A stretch of DNA of 64,000 nt from Papilionanthe hookeriana x Papilionanthe teres (taxonomy: Eukaryota > Streptophyta > Magnoliopsida > Asparagales > Orchidaceae): the NCBI GenBank assembly GCA_022702705.1, contig CM040428.1, forward strand, positions 94,856,287 to 94,920,286, written 5' to 3'. Position 1 is the stretch's first letter, and each line of letters starts with the position of its first letter. The notes beneath the pieces are model-generated. The model had not been told where the DNA came from, made no database searches, and saw only the letters and a program-made list of their open reading frames with translations. Positions 12,873 to 24,500 of this stretch are shown in pieces. The position numbers and the translations under genes are program-made.

Positions 12873-12912
<40 letters not shown>

Positions 12913-13710
12913 ATATCTTCATTCACTGTCTCGTCCGCTCTCACTCTGGTTATCTTCCATCCCTTTGACTCCCTCCATCTATTTCTCTCTTTCTCCCTCT
13001 CTGCATCCCTTGCACTTTTCTCTGTTATGCTTTATCACTTTTTCTTTATCTATTGTGACCTAATTCTCTCTTACACACTCTCTATTTCTCAATGTCATCT
13101 CTCACTTATCACTTTACAAACTCTTTCCCTCCAACCACCTCTCACTCTCTTCCTCTCTCACTCATTCTTTAATTCAGTGTCTCTCTATTTCTCCCACTTG
13201 CACTCTCTATCCATATCTCCCTCTATATCTCCCTCTCTCTACCTCTCACTCACTATCTTTTGCTTTATCATCCTTGAGAATCTCTTCTATATGTATTTCT
13301 ACCTTACCCACACTCCCTCTCTCTCTCTCTCTCACTCACTCTTCAATCCCTATCTTCACTCCCTCTCTAGCTCTCTCCCACTCTATATTTCATCTCTCTT
13401 TATTGTTTTTTTGCTCTCTTTTACCCACTTTCTTTCTCTCTCTCATGCCATTTCATCTATCTCCCTCTCTTCTCTCTTTTTACTCACTCTTTATCTCTCT
13501 CTCTCACACACACACACTCTCTCTCATTCTCCCTTCCTCGCACAGTCTCTCTCAATTACTATCACAACTTGCTCTCTCCCCTCATATCCATCTTCATATT
13601 TTTTATTTTCTCTCATGCATCTTCCTTTCCTCCTCGATCCCTCCCTCATTTAATCCCTCCGTCCCACTCTATCTTCTCTCTTCTTTTCTCACTCCTCTCT
13701 CTATCTTCCC
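9978..13710 (+). repeat. CT-rich polypyrimidine block 1
   Basis: About 3.7 kb made almost only of C and T, with short CTCT runs broken by A or G every few bases. It is not a plain microsatellite: 11696-12100 aligns with 31963-32400, including the shared words CATTCTCACTCCCTCAT and ACTCTCTTTTACACTCTCC. Long open frames here (for example 10129-12243) encode only Ser/Leu/Phe/Pro-rich strings and come from the base bias, so no gene is called. Confidence 0.9.
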
Positions 13711-15092
13711 TTGAGAAGAGAGGAAGAGACCAAGTGAGAAAGAAAAAGGAACAAAATAGAGAGTAAGAGACATAATGAGAAAGGGAGAGTAGGAGAGAAG
13801 AGAGATAGAGGGAAAGAGTAAAGAGAAAGAAAAGATAATTGAGGGAGAGCAAGAGTGAGAGAGAGAAACAGAGTAGAAATAAGAGACATAGTAAGAAAGA
13901 GAGAGTGTGAGAAAGAGATAGAGGGCAAGAGTAACAAATAGAGTGAGAATGGGGAGATGAGAGAGCAATAGATTAAAGAGAGGGAGGGATTGTGAGAGGG
14001 AGAGTGAGCTTGAAAGATTTAAGAGGGAGAGAGGGGAAGTGAGAGAGGAAAAGATAATGAGCAAGATAGAGATAGGAGAGACATTAAGAGAATGAATGAG
14101 AAAGAGAGAAGGAGAGAGGGAGATGGAGATTTAGATAGAGTGGGAGGGTGAGAAGTGAGAGAGAGAAAGGATGAGGGAAAGTGAGAGGGAAATAGAGAGA
14201 AGAGAAGGTGAGAGAAGATCTAGGGAATGAGATAGAGCAATGGAAAAAATTATAGGGAGAGAGGGAGATTGAGTGAGTGAGTGCAAGACCAAAGAGATAG
14301 GGACGAAGGGAGAAGGAGAGGGAAGGAGGGAGTGATTTAGATAGGGGTCGAGAGTAAGAGAATGAGTGAAAAGGAGATAAGGAGTGAGGGGGATATGGAG
14401 TGAGAGAGGGATAAAGATGGAGAGAGACTGACATAGAGAGAGTACGAGGGAGGGTAGCGGGGGAGAGAATGAGAGAGCGAGCGAGAGAATGGGAGAGGGA
14501 GGGTAAGATATAAATAAAGGTGAAAATGAGAGAAAAATGGACAAGAGAGGAAATAAGAGAGCGATAGAGAAAATAAGTGGGAGGGGGAGGATCTAGTGAG
14601 TGCAAAAGGAGAGAGAGAGGAGAGACATAGGATAAAATGAAAAAGAGTTGGAAGGAGTGAGTGAATGAGGAAGGGACAAAGGGGAGAGAGAGAGATGTGT
14701 GAGAGAAAATTATAAATAATTAGATGGAGATAAGAGGGGAGGGTGAGAACTGAGAGCAACTGAGATAGAGGGACGAAGGGAGAATGAGAGAGAGAGTGGG
14801 GATATATCTGAGAAAGAGTGAGTAAAGAGAAATAAGTGAGGGTGGTTATAGATGAAGGAAGAAGAGAGAGATAAAGAGGGGAGAAGAGCAAGAAAAATAA
14901 CAACAAAAAGAGATGAAATAGATAGTGTGAGAGAGAGCAAGTAAAGGAGTGAAGATAGAGATTAAAGAGTAAGAGGGATGGGGAGAGGGAGAGAGGGTAA
15001 GGCAGAAATATAGAGAGAAGAGAGACTCGGGGATGATAGAACAAAAGGGTTAATGAGAGTGTACGTGTGAGAGTGAAGTTGAAGAGAGAGAG
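13711..15092 (+). repeat. GA-rich polypurine block 1
   Basis: The strand bias flips sharply at about 13711, after CTTCCCTTGAGAAGAG. The block is almost only A and G. Positions 13754-13960 align with 33090-33270; both contain GAGACATAGT or GACAGACATAGT followed by AAGAAAGAGAGAG and GATAGAGGGCAAGAGTAA. Confidence 0.9.
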
Positions 15093-15128
15093 AGTGGTTT
15101 AAGTCAGCCATCTCAGGCTTTATAGTTA
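15093..15128. other. Junction between GA block 1 and CT block 2
   Basis: About 36 bases of mixed composition lie where the purine bias switches back to pyrimidine. No known motif is recognised. Confidence 0.6.
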
Positions 15129-16944
15129 CTCTCTCCCATACTATTGCCCTCTATCTCTCTTTTTCTTACTCTCTCCCTTTCTTAACCTTCTCTCACTTTA
15201 TCTCTCACTCTCTCTTGCTCTCGCTCTCTCCCTACTTCTCTCTCTTTCAATACTGCTCTCAACCCTCTCTCTCTTTCTCTCTGCCTCTTCTCTCTCATTA
15301 TTTCGAACCTTCACGCACAAATCTCTTTCACTCTCCCCTCTCTCTTTTGCTACCTCCCTCCCTCTCTCATTCTCTCTTCGTATATCTCACTCTTTTTACC
15401 TTACTATTCATTTCACACTCTACCACTTCCTTTATATATCCTTCTCTCACTCCCATACTCACTCTCTTGCTCTTTATCTGTCACTTCTCTCCCACTTTCT
15501 CTCTCTCTCTGATCCCTTTCATCTCTTCCTCTATCTCTAAATTTCATCTAATTCTCAATGTTTCTCAATTTATCCTACATTTCTCTCCCATCCTCCCTCC
15601 CTCCCTTTCTCCTTATTTAACTTCTCACTCTTACATTATACCTCTCTCTCTCTCTCTCTCTTTCCTCATGATTTACTCTCACCATGTCTCATTTTATCTC
15701 TCCCTATCTCTGTCTCTCTCAATTTCACTATCACTCTTCCTCCCTCCCCTTTCTCCCTTTCTCTCAAACACAAACATTCTCAAACTTCCTCTATCTCAAT
15801 CTCTTTTTTTTTTAGCTCTCTCTATCGATCTCTCTTGCTCTCTTTTACCGCACTCTCCATTTATTTCTGACCATCTTATCTCTCTCCCTCTCTATCTCAT
15901 ACTATATCTCTATCTATCTCTATTTACCAATTTAACTATATATTCTCTCGCTCTCTCTCAATTTAACCCTTAACTACTATCATTTTCTAACACCACCTCT
16001 CCCCGCTCCTCTTTCATTGTGGTCTACCTTTCTCTCTTATTCTCTCTCGAACTCTCTCATTCTTTCTCTCCCTCCCTCTCTCTTACTTTTTCTTTCCTTA
16101 CTCTCTTTTTTCTCTCTATTTTGTCACTGTAAATGGGTCTGTCTCTCCCGTTATTCAATTTCAATCTCAATCTACTCCTTCCCTCTCCCTTTCTCACTCT
16201 TTATTCTCTCTCTTTGTCTCTTTATTACTCGCTTATGTTACTTTATTCTCCTATGCTATTACTCTTTCTCTTTATTATCCCACACTTTATCTCCCTCTCC
16301 CTTCTTGGCTCTATCAACCCCTTTACTATTTCTCACACTCTTCACTCTCTCTCATATGCACTTGCACTTTCTCTTTCTCTCTTTCCCTCCCTCGCTTTCC
16401 CTCTCTCCATCACCCCATACCTCTGTTCCCCCTCTCTCTCTCACTCATTCTCTTTTTTAGCATCCATGTCACTTAGTATATTTTTATTCCTTTTTCTTCT
16501 ATGACTATTTCTCTCCCTCTATCTCCCACTCCTCTCTCTTTCTCTCCATCATTCACTCTCTTTGTCACTCAACCCTCTTCTCTATTTTTCATGCTCTCAC
16601 TCAAATCCATTCCTTCTAATCTCTCTCTTTCTATCTCTTCCCGATCTTTCCTTCCTTCTCCTATGTGCTCTTCTCTTAAACACTCTCCTTTTCTATCTAG
16701 GTCACCCTCCCAATCTTTCTCCATCTCTCTTTATTTCTCTTTTTTTCACTCTATCTTGCTCACTTCCTCTTAGTTTCTCTCTTTAGGTCTCCTTTATGTC
16801 ACGTACTCTCTTTCAAGCACATTCTTTATATCCCTCTCTATCTATCCTTTTTTTCACCCATTATCTCCACTATTCCACCCTCTCTCTCTCTCACTCGCTT
16901 AGTTCACTATCCAACTCTCTCACTCTGTATCACTCTCCCTTGTC
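15129..16944 (+). repeat. CT-rich polypyrimidine block 2
   Basis: About 1.8 kb, C/T-rich with a higher A content than block 1 in places. Open frames on the plus strand (15215-15973, 16017-16460) are composition artefacts. It ends near TCTCCCTTGTCTTTAG, resembling the other CT-to-GA junctions. Confidence 0.9.
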
Positions 16945-19638
16945 TTTAGATAGAGGGAGAGAATAAGTGAGTGAAGAGAGAGAAGAGAGGGGGATAGAAG
17001 AAAGAGCAAGAGAGAAACATAGAGGGACCAAAAGAGAGCAAAGAAATAAGAAAGAGAAATGAAAGAGAGAGAGAGAGAGAGAAAGAGATAGGGTGAAGAC
17101 AGGGATTGAATAGTGTGTGGTGGGGGGAGAGGGAGAGGGTAAAGCAATAATAGAGAGAGAAGAGAGACTCGAGGAAAATGAGATACTGTGTAAGAGAGGG
17201 AGTGTGAGGGAGAGTGTGATAGAGGGAGAGAAAGAGTGAGTAAAGAGAGGGAAGAGAGGGAGATAGAAGAAATAGAATGAGAGAGACAGTGAGGGGGTAA
17301 AAGTAGACAAATAACAAGAGAGATGAAATAGAGAGTGAGAGAGAGAGAGAGAAAGAGATGAGGTTAAGATAGGGATTGAAGAGTGAGCGAAGGGAGTGAG
17401 GGAGAGGGGGTGTAAGGCAAAAATCGAGATAGAAGAGAGACTCGAGGAAGCCAGAGCAAAAGATAGTGAGTAAAAGGTAGATAAATGGAGATATTAAGGG
17501 AAATATGGAGAGAGATGGAGGGAGAAAAGACATGGCAAGAGATTGAATTAATGAAAGAGTGAGAGAGGGAGGGAGGAAGAGAGTGAGAGATGGTTAAAGA
17601 GAAAGACTTTGTAAAGTGATAAGAGAGTGATAAACAAGAGCAAGAGAGAGTTTGTCAAGAGAGCAAGAAGAGGGAAATAGAGAAATAAAAAATGATAAAG
17701 CATAAATAAAGAAAAGACTTAGCGAGAAAGAGAGATGGACGGAGGGCGCGAGAGGGATGGAAGAGAGTGGGAGTGAGAGAGAAAAAGAGAATGAAGGAAA
17801 ATATGGAGGGAAGAGTGAGAGAGATGGAGAGAGGGGGTACAAAATTACATTTAGTGGGAGAGAAAGAAGGAAAGAGAGAAAAGGGAGCAAGAGAGAGCCT
17901 TAGAGTGAGAGAAAGAAACATAATACAGTGTTAAATATAGTGGGTAAGGCAGTGAGTGAGAAAGAGAGATAAATGACAAGAGTATGGGAAAGAGTGAGAG
18001 GGGGAGATAGAGGGAGAGAGTGAGAAAGATTGAATATTGAGAGAGAAGGAGTGAGAAAGGGAGAGAGAGAAAAGGATTTATAAGATAGATAGAAATTGAG
18101 AGAAGAAGAGAACGAAAAAGATATTGAGCAATATTGAAATAAGGAGGGAGATTAAGAGAATGCGTCAGAAGGAAAAGACAGGGAGATGGAGAGGGAGAGA
18201 GGGAGAGAGGGAGATGAAGGGAGGGAGATTGAGATAGGGGGAGTGGGAGGGAGGGGAATAGAAGGGTGAAAATGAGAGAGAGAGAATGGGAGAGGAAGAG
18301 TGAGAGAGAAATAGAGAAAAGAGAAAGTGAGAGAAAAGGGAGCAAGGGAGAGGGAATGAGAGAGAGCAATAGAGAAAATGAGAGTGAGGTAGAAAGAGTG
18401 ACTTAGTGAGTACAACATAAGTGAGAGAGAGGAGGAAGGTGAGTAAAGAGAGAGAAATTAGGGCAATAGAAAAAAAGGACAAGAGAGATATCAAGAATCA
18501 ATAAAGAGAGATGAAATAGAGATAGAAAAAGAGTAAAAAAGGGATTAAAGTGTGAGTGGGAGGGAGAGAAGGAGAGTGGGTGAGATAGAAAATAAGAGAG
18601 AAGAGAGACTGAGGGAAGATAAAGAGTAGAGTGTGAGTTAGAGAGAGGGAGATTTAGAGGGGATATGGATATAATGGGAGAGTGATTGGGTGATAGAGTG
18701 AGAGACTATATAATAAAAGAGGGAGAGATGGAGAGAGGGAGGGAGGAAGAGAGTGTGAGATGGTTGGAGAGAATAGTGAGTAAAGTGATAAGAGAGTGTT
18801 AAAGGAGAACAAGAGTGTGTGTGCATGGGAGTGAAAGAGAGAAAAATAGAGGAAGAAAAAGTGATAAGGCATAAATTAAGAAAGTGTGAGAGAGGAGGAG
18901 AGTGAGAAAGGTAGAGATAGACAAAGGAAGTGATCGACCTTGAAGAGAGCGGGAGTGAGAGAGGAAGAGAGGGTGAGAGAGAAGAGTGACTGATGGAAGA
19001 TATAGAGATAAAGTGAGAGGGAGGAGAAATAGGGTGGAGAATGAGATTTAGTGGGAGAGATGGGGGGATGAGTTGGAAGTGAGAGAGAGGTAGAGAGGGA
19101 GAGAGGGAAAGAGAGAAGGATAGAGAGCGAGAGAGGGAGAGAGAGTGTGAGGGAAGGAAGCAAGAGAGAGGGAAGAGAGGGAGGAAAGATTAATAGGAGA
19201 GAGGAGAGCGAGCAATTAAAGAGAGAGTGAACATGAAGCGAGAAAAAGAGCGAGTAGAAGTGAGAGTGAAACTAAAGATAGAGGAAGAGGGACGAGAAAG
19301 GGATAATGTGTGAGAGAGAAATAGTGTAGACAGAGTGAGGGAAGAGAGAGCTTAAGGTAGGGAGAGAATGAGTGAGTGAGGAGGAGCAAGAGTGAGGGAG
19401 ATAAGGAGAGCGAGAGAAAGCAGCGGTGAAGCGAGTGAAAGAGGGAGGGAGACGAGAGAAAGGCAGCGAGGGATAAAGGGAGCGTTAAAAGAGAGATAGA
19501 AGAGAGAGTGAATCAGAGATAAAATGAGATGGAATAGAGAGTGAGAGAGATAGGGAAAGAGTGAGTGAGAAAGCAAGATTGAAGGAGCTGGTGAGAGGGA
19601 TTAAAGAGAGTTCAAGAAAGAGAAAGGAAAAGAGAGTG
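16945..19638 (+). repeat. GA-rich polypurine block 2
   Basis: About 2.7 kb almost only of A and G. A recurring phrase (GTAAGGCA, AGAAGAGAGACTCGAGG, then GCAAAAGATAGTGAG) is seen near 17409-17470, in shorter form near 17160, and near 15000-15050 in GA block 1. Its reverse complement is in CT block 1 near 13240-13320, so blocks of opposite strand bias share one ancestral repeat in both orientations. The block ends exactly at the minus-strand LTR border. Confidence 0.9.
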
Positions 19639-21170
19639 TGTCGGCGTTGTTTTTAGGTTTCTAAATTTAATTTGAGAGTATATATATAATTTGGAAAGTA
19701 GCATTTGATTTTGAAAATAATTTTAAGTTTGAAAATTTTAAGATATGAAATCAAACTGATCTCACATCCAAAAAGTTTATATAAACGAGCACCGCACCAT
19801 AAACTGCTTATGTATCCCGAGGCATAGTCACACTGCTTGACGATGGGGCTCGATTAAATAAACTAAAAGATTTGTGACATCCTTTTGGTCTGCGAACCAA
19901 TTTTATAAGCCGACAGGTTCCCCTGCTTAATATAAAAGTATTAAGCAGGGTTTATATTACCTGGGTTCATAAAGTTCCCTATAAGGGCAAGCCCCTATAG
20001 TTAATTACATCCTAAATCACGAGAATCATTTAAGAAAACTCTCGATAATGATCAGTGGTTTTGCTCTCAAGAATTTCGAATTTTAAGGTTTTCAAATGAT
20101 TGAATTTTGGAATTTCAATAGGGAATGGATCGAGTTTGGAATAGTTTATTTTAAGAGTCCAAAGGAAGAGAAGTAGGAGAAGCTGAGGATCCAAGAGGAA
20201 TCTTGGCAACTTCCCAAACTATCCTATTGTTTGGCTTCAATTTTGGAGTTCAGTTAGTGTTTCATCTTGCCTGTTTTAATTAATTAGGACTTATATTTGT
20301 ATGACACAATCATACAAACAGCCTTAAAGATGTGAGGGCTTATGTCGTACCGAACGACTACCTCGGAGTCCTAAGATTGGTTAGGGCTTAATTTGCATAA
20401 GAAAATTATGCAAATGCCTAACAAAAAGTTGAGGATTTATGTTGCACTAGGCAAACTACCTCGAAATCCTATGGCTAGTTGTTTAATTTCTAAGAAGGGT
20501 TTAGCTGATGTAGATCCGAGTTTTGCTGACGACGATGGCCGTGCTGCCCACTATGCTTTAAGCTCCTTGTTGTCGCAGAGGTTTAGTTTTAGAAATCATA
20601 AATCAGGAGATGAGGGAAGTGTTTTGGTTTAGAGAAATCTTAAAATCCAAGTGTTTTTTAATTTTTTAATTAAAACAAATCTTAAAGTTGAATATAACAA
20701 CACCGGTTAAGATCCTACAGTTCCATCCTTCCGACATCATTATTTTTATCGGATTCACTTAGTCCGGATGAATTTGCTAAACTCAACCGAATGAGTTCCA
20801 CACTTTCATTTAGGATCGTGGAAAATCCCGTTAACAACACGTAGGTTACATCATCTGAGGTATTCCCGATCATCCAACAAGACGTTTTAATTTAGTTAAA
20901 ATTATATTTTTTGTTGTTCTATTTGTGATTAAATTTTGAGTTGTCTTATATTTTGAAATGTTGTAGCGGTAAATTTTATCTTGTATGACTTTTAATTTAG
21001 TTTTGGGTTTCAGTTTTTTGGCTATCCTAAAGGTTTCAGTTTTCATGCAACAATCTTATTTATCATGCAAAAAAAGTAAAACACAGTGCAGGTAAATAAA
21101 TTGCAATAAGGTAAATTGCAATAAAGTAAAAGCGTACCTAGAGGGTCTTCTCGTCATTCCCAACTGAAAT
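19639..21170 (-). repeat. Truncated minus-strand LTR of the same family
   Basis: Starting at TGTCGGC (the inverted LTR 3' end), the sequence follows the reverse complement of the LTR 3' part: the GTTTATATAAAC palindrome at 19775-19786, the tRNA-like word TGGTCTGCGAACC, the dyads, and the conserved 26-nt block near 21137-21162. Similarity stops at about 21170. No PBS complement lies to the left, so this is a solo or 3' LTR. The left flank is GA-rich array, which suggests insertion into it. A short open frame at 20393-20632 is part of the LTR and is not called as a gene. Confidence 0.85.
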
Positions 21171-21538
21171 TTTAGTATTGCATTGCATATAGGTGTTTAT
21201 AATTTTGCAGAAGTTAAAGCATGCCAGAAAACAGGAAGAAGTAGAACTAACAAGAAGTAACTACTTACTCCTATGATGTCTATGTAAATTCCTATGTTGT
21301 GTTTCAATGGACTTTGTTGATTTAATCGAGGATGGTTTCGTGAAGCAGACATATTAAGTTTAATACACCTCAGAGGTATCCAAACAGTCAAAGAAGGATG
21401 CAGGTCCATGCTTCCCTCTCATATCCGGATGAAAAGTCTTGGGCTCATTTAGAGTTATTATGTTGCTTAACAATTCACCCTACCTATACCCTTATGCTTA
21501 ATGAACACAGTTGTTCGGGCTAGGTTGGGGCAGATGGG
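21171..21538. other. Unassigned 370-bp segment between two LTRs
   Basis: Mixed-composition DNA that does not match the LTR family or the CT/GA arrays. It includes a minus-strand open frame of 70 codons (21197-21409) without a recognised domain. It may be a remnant of another element or original flanking DNA. Confidence 0.5.
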
Positions 21539-24500
21539 TGTTGACCTCATTTTTGATGAGGTCTTCTCTTTCCCTCTTTAGTACTTAGGATCTAGCCTTA
21601 GTCTTGTCCTTTGACTATCCTAGAAGACTAAAAATGGAATCCAACACTTAGAAATTCAAACTACTTCTTAACGCCCTGCAAACCCCACAAGCTTGATTGT
21701 AAACCCCTAATCACCTAGAGGGTTGAGATCAAATGTGGAAGTTTAAAGGATGAGTTCCCTATGGACTCTTCGGCCTTAGGATCACCCCGGGCGGCCCGGT
21801 CCAGTGAGGGCTGACTTACACATACACTACACTCTCACACACATATTCCAAATCCTAGAACCCACACTTTCACCCAACATGACTTTCTGACTCATATAGG
21901 TAGTTCATATGGGTGGTCCTTAACCCCTAAGCTCCCGGCTAAGAGGGTTAGGAACAACATAGTGAATGCCTCAAATGAGTCCTCTCATGGCTCATATGGA
22001 CTTAATATGGCTTCATGGCTCAACCAAAATGATTCTATTCTACTCAAATTTGATCAATCTTCATTTTTCCAAAATTTCAATTTTTGACTCCTTGGGCCCC
22101 GGACCCACCAAACCTACTAAAAGCCCTTAAAATTACCCAGAACCTCCAAAATTTCCAAACCACCCAAAACTCCTCAAAATTAACCCTGAACATTCCCAAC
22201 CATTCAAATTGATCATCCATAACCAAAAATACCAAAATTTCCAAAAATACCCCAAATACCCTCCAAATTACCAAAATACCCCTCTTGACCCAAAAATCTA
22301 AAAATTCCAAGAATTCCCAGAAAATTCCAGAAAATCTCAAATATTCTCAATTCATTTTGTTCAACTACACCGTGGGCCAATTTTGACAATTTACCCCACT
22401 TTTGCCAAAACCCCCAATTTGCCCAAAAGTCAAACCCAAATGAACCCAATGTCAAACCAAATCTTTCCAATTGACCTCAATTTTGGTCCAATTCAATTCT
22501 AAACTTCAATTCAATATCCCCAATATCAATCTATACCAAATTAAAGCCCAATTTGATTGACATTGGGGCCCAATTTCATTTTTAAGCTTAAAGCCCAATT
22601 TTGACCCATAACCCAAACTTAGCCCAAACCAACCCAATTTAACCCTAATTGGCCCCAAATCTTTTCTAAATCTTCCATAACATCCCCATAAACAAAACAC
22701 TAACATAGTTTGCCCAAAATTTGGACCCAAACCTTACTCAAATTCAACCCAAACCCAAAATCCATTAAATGGACCTAAACTAAAACCTAACCCAAATGGG
22801 ACCAAGTCCCAAAATTGAACCCCAACCAAAGTTGAAAACTCTTCATAATATTCCCCTAAGCATTTCTCAACATTGATTTTAAATTAAATCCAACATTAGC
22901 CTAACCTTAGCCCAAGTTAGTCCATTTTGATCTATTTTGACCCTATCACCAAGGGGACCCAAATTAGACTATATTCAATTCCAAATCACCTCAAATTTGT
23001 CTCAAATCACTCATGACACGTCCCTAAACCAAACCCAAAATTTATTTAGCATGGCCCTTTGCAAAATTTTTTATCTAAAAGCCCATTTTGAAACATAGAA
23101 ACCTATTCCCCTTAAACCTTTTTTAAAGCCCACCTTTACCAAATTTTAAAAGCCCAAACCCATCCTAAAGCCTACATTGCAATCTCATCTCATCCTCACT
23201 CAATTTATATCACTCGCTAAGTGCTAAATCCATCATGAAAATCAAACCAAAATGGTATTATTACAAACCATCCAAATTTCACACCAAAGTACCAAAATTC
23301 CTAAAACACTTTTCCATGAAAGTTGACTTGACTTTTCCCAAGCCATATAGGAGCCATGACGCCATCCTTAAGCCCCATGTGGAGCCATGAAAGGTTTGAC
23401 ATGTGACCATTCCACATTGGGCAAATGGAGGAAGCTCTTTCTAGGTTCCCTTAAAGTCATTAGCCTTAACCATGATTACCCTTAACCCAAAATTAATCCA
23501 AATATGTTTGGATGTGGACTTCACCACACATGTGAGCCTGACCCACCTGACCTCCTCAGCCCAAAATCAGGCCATGGGGAGGTGAACCAAGCCCAAATAC
23601 ATGGGTTGACCTAAACCAAGCCAAAATCACCTCTTCCCCTTTCCATTTCAATTCATCCTCTTTACACATGGCATTTGATAATTGAACTCACAAACCTCAA
23701 GCACTGATCCTCCTGATCACAACAGTGACCTGACCCTGGTCGGCCGGCCAGAACAGTCGCCGGAAAACACCAGGACGATAGGTACAAATCAACCAAAAAT
23801 TGCAATTGCCCATGGCTGAGCTGCCCCACATCAAATGACCATTGTAGCTGTTCTTCTCCTCACTAGAGCAGCTGATCCCAGCCCCTAACTCCCCCTGAGA
23901 GGCCATGGTCATGGCTATTTAAGCCAGCCAACCCCTCTCGGCCAAAAGGTTGGCTGAACCAGAACTTCACAGAATCCCTCCAAATTCCTCACAAAGCTTC
24001 CCCTAGCCAAGAGCAATCCATCCCCACCGTTCTCCTGCCCTAACTCCCACTGATTGAGCTCAATTTTGGAGCTCAATTCTCGAGCCGAACAGGACACTCC
24101 CAAATCCTCCACCAAAATCAAATTAAACTCACCCACACCTGCACAAGACCAAGAGAAGGAGTTCCCCAGTGAAAGCCCCCTCTCCAGGCCACCAATTTGT
24201 TCTAGCCTCCAAAGGTTGAAATCGGATCTGGTAGAAATCAGGTCTAGGCAATTCCCCAAGGCCAGAGACTTCTTCTGGAGCTTGTTTAGGTCCAATCAAA
24301 GGTGACACAACTCTCAGATTGAAGCCACACTTCTCTGAGCAAAGGTATGAGCTCTCTCTTTTTCCCGAGCTTCAAAACATTCTCTATTTTGATTGTGTTA
24401 CTTTCATGCCACATAAACCGTATGGATGTGTTCGTCTCTTCAAGACGAATCCATATAGCATAAGAACACGAAAATCTGTTGAGAATCGAGTGAGATCTTA

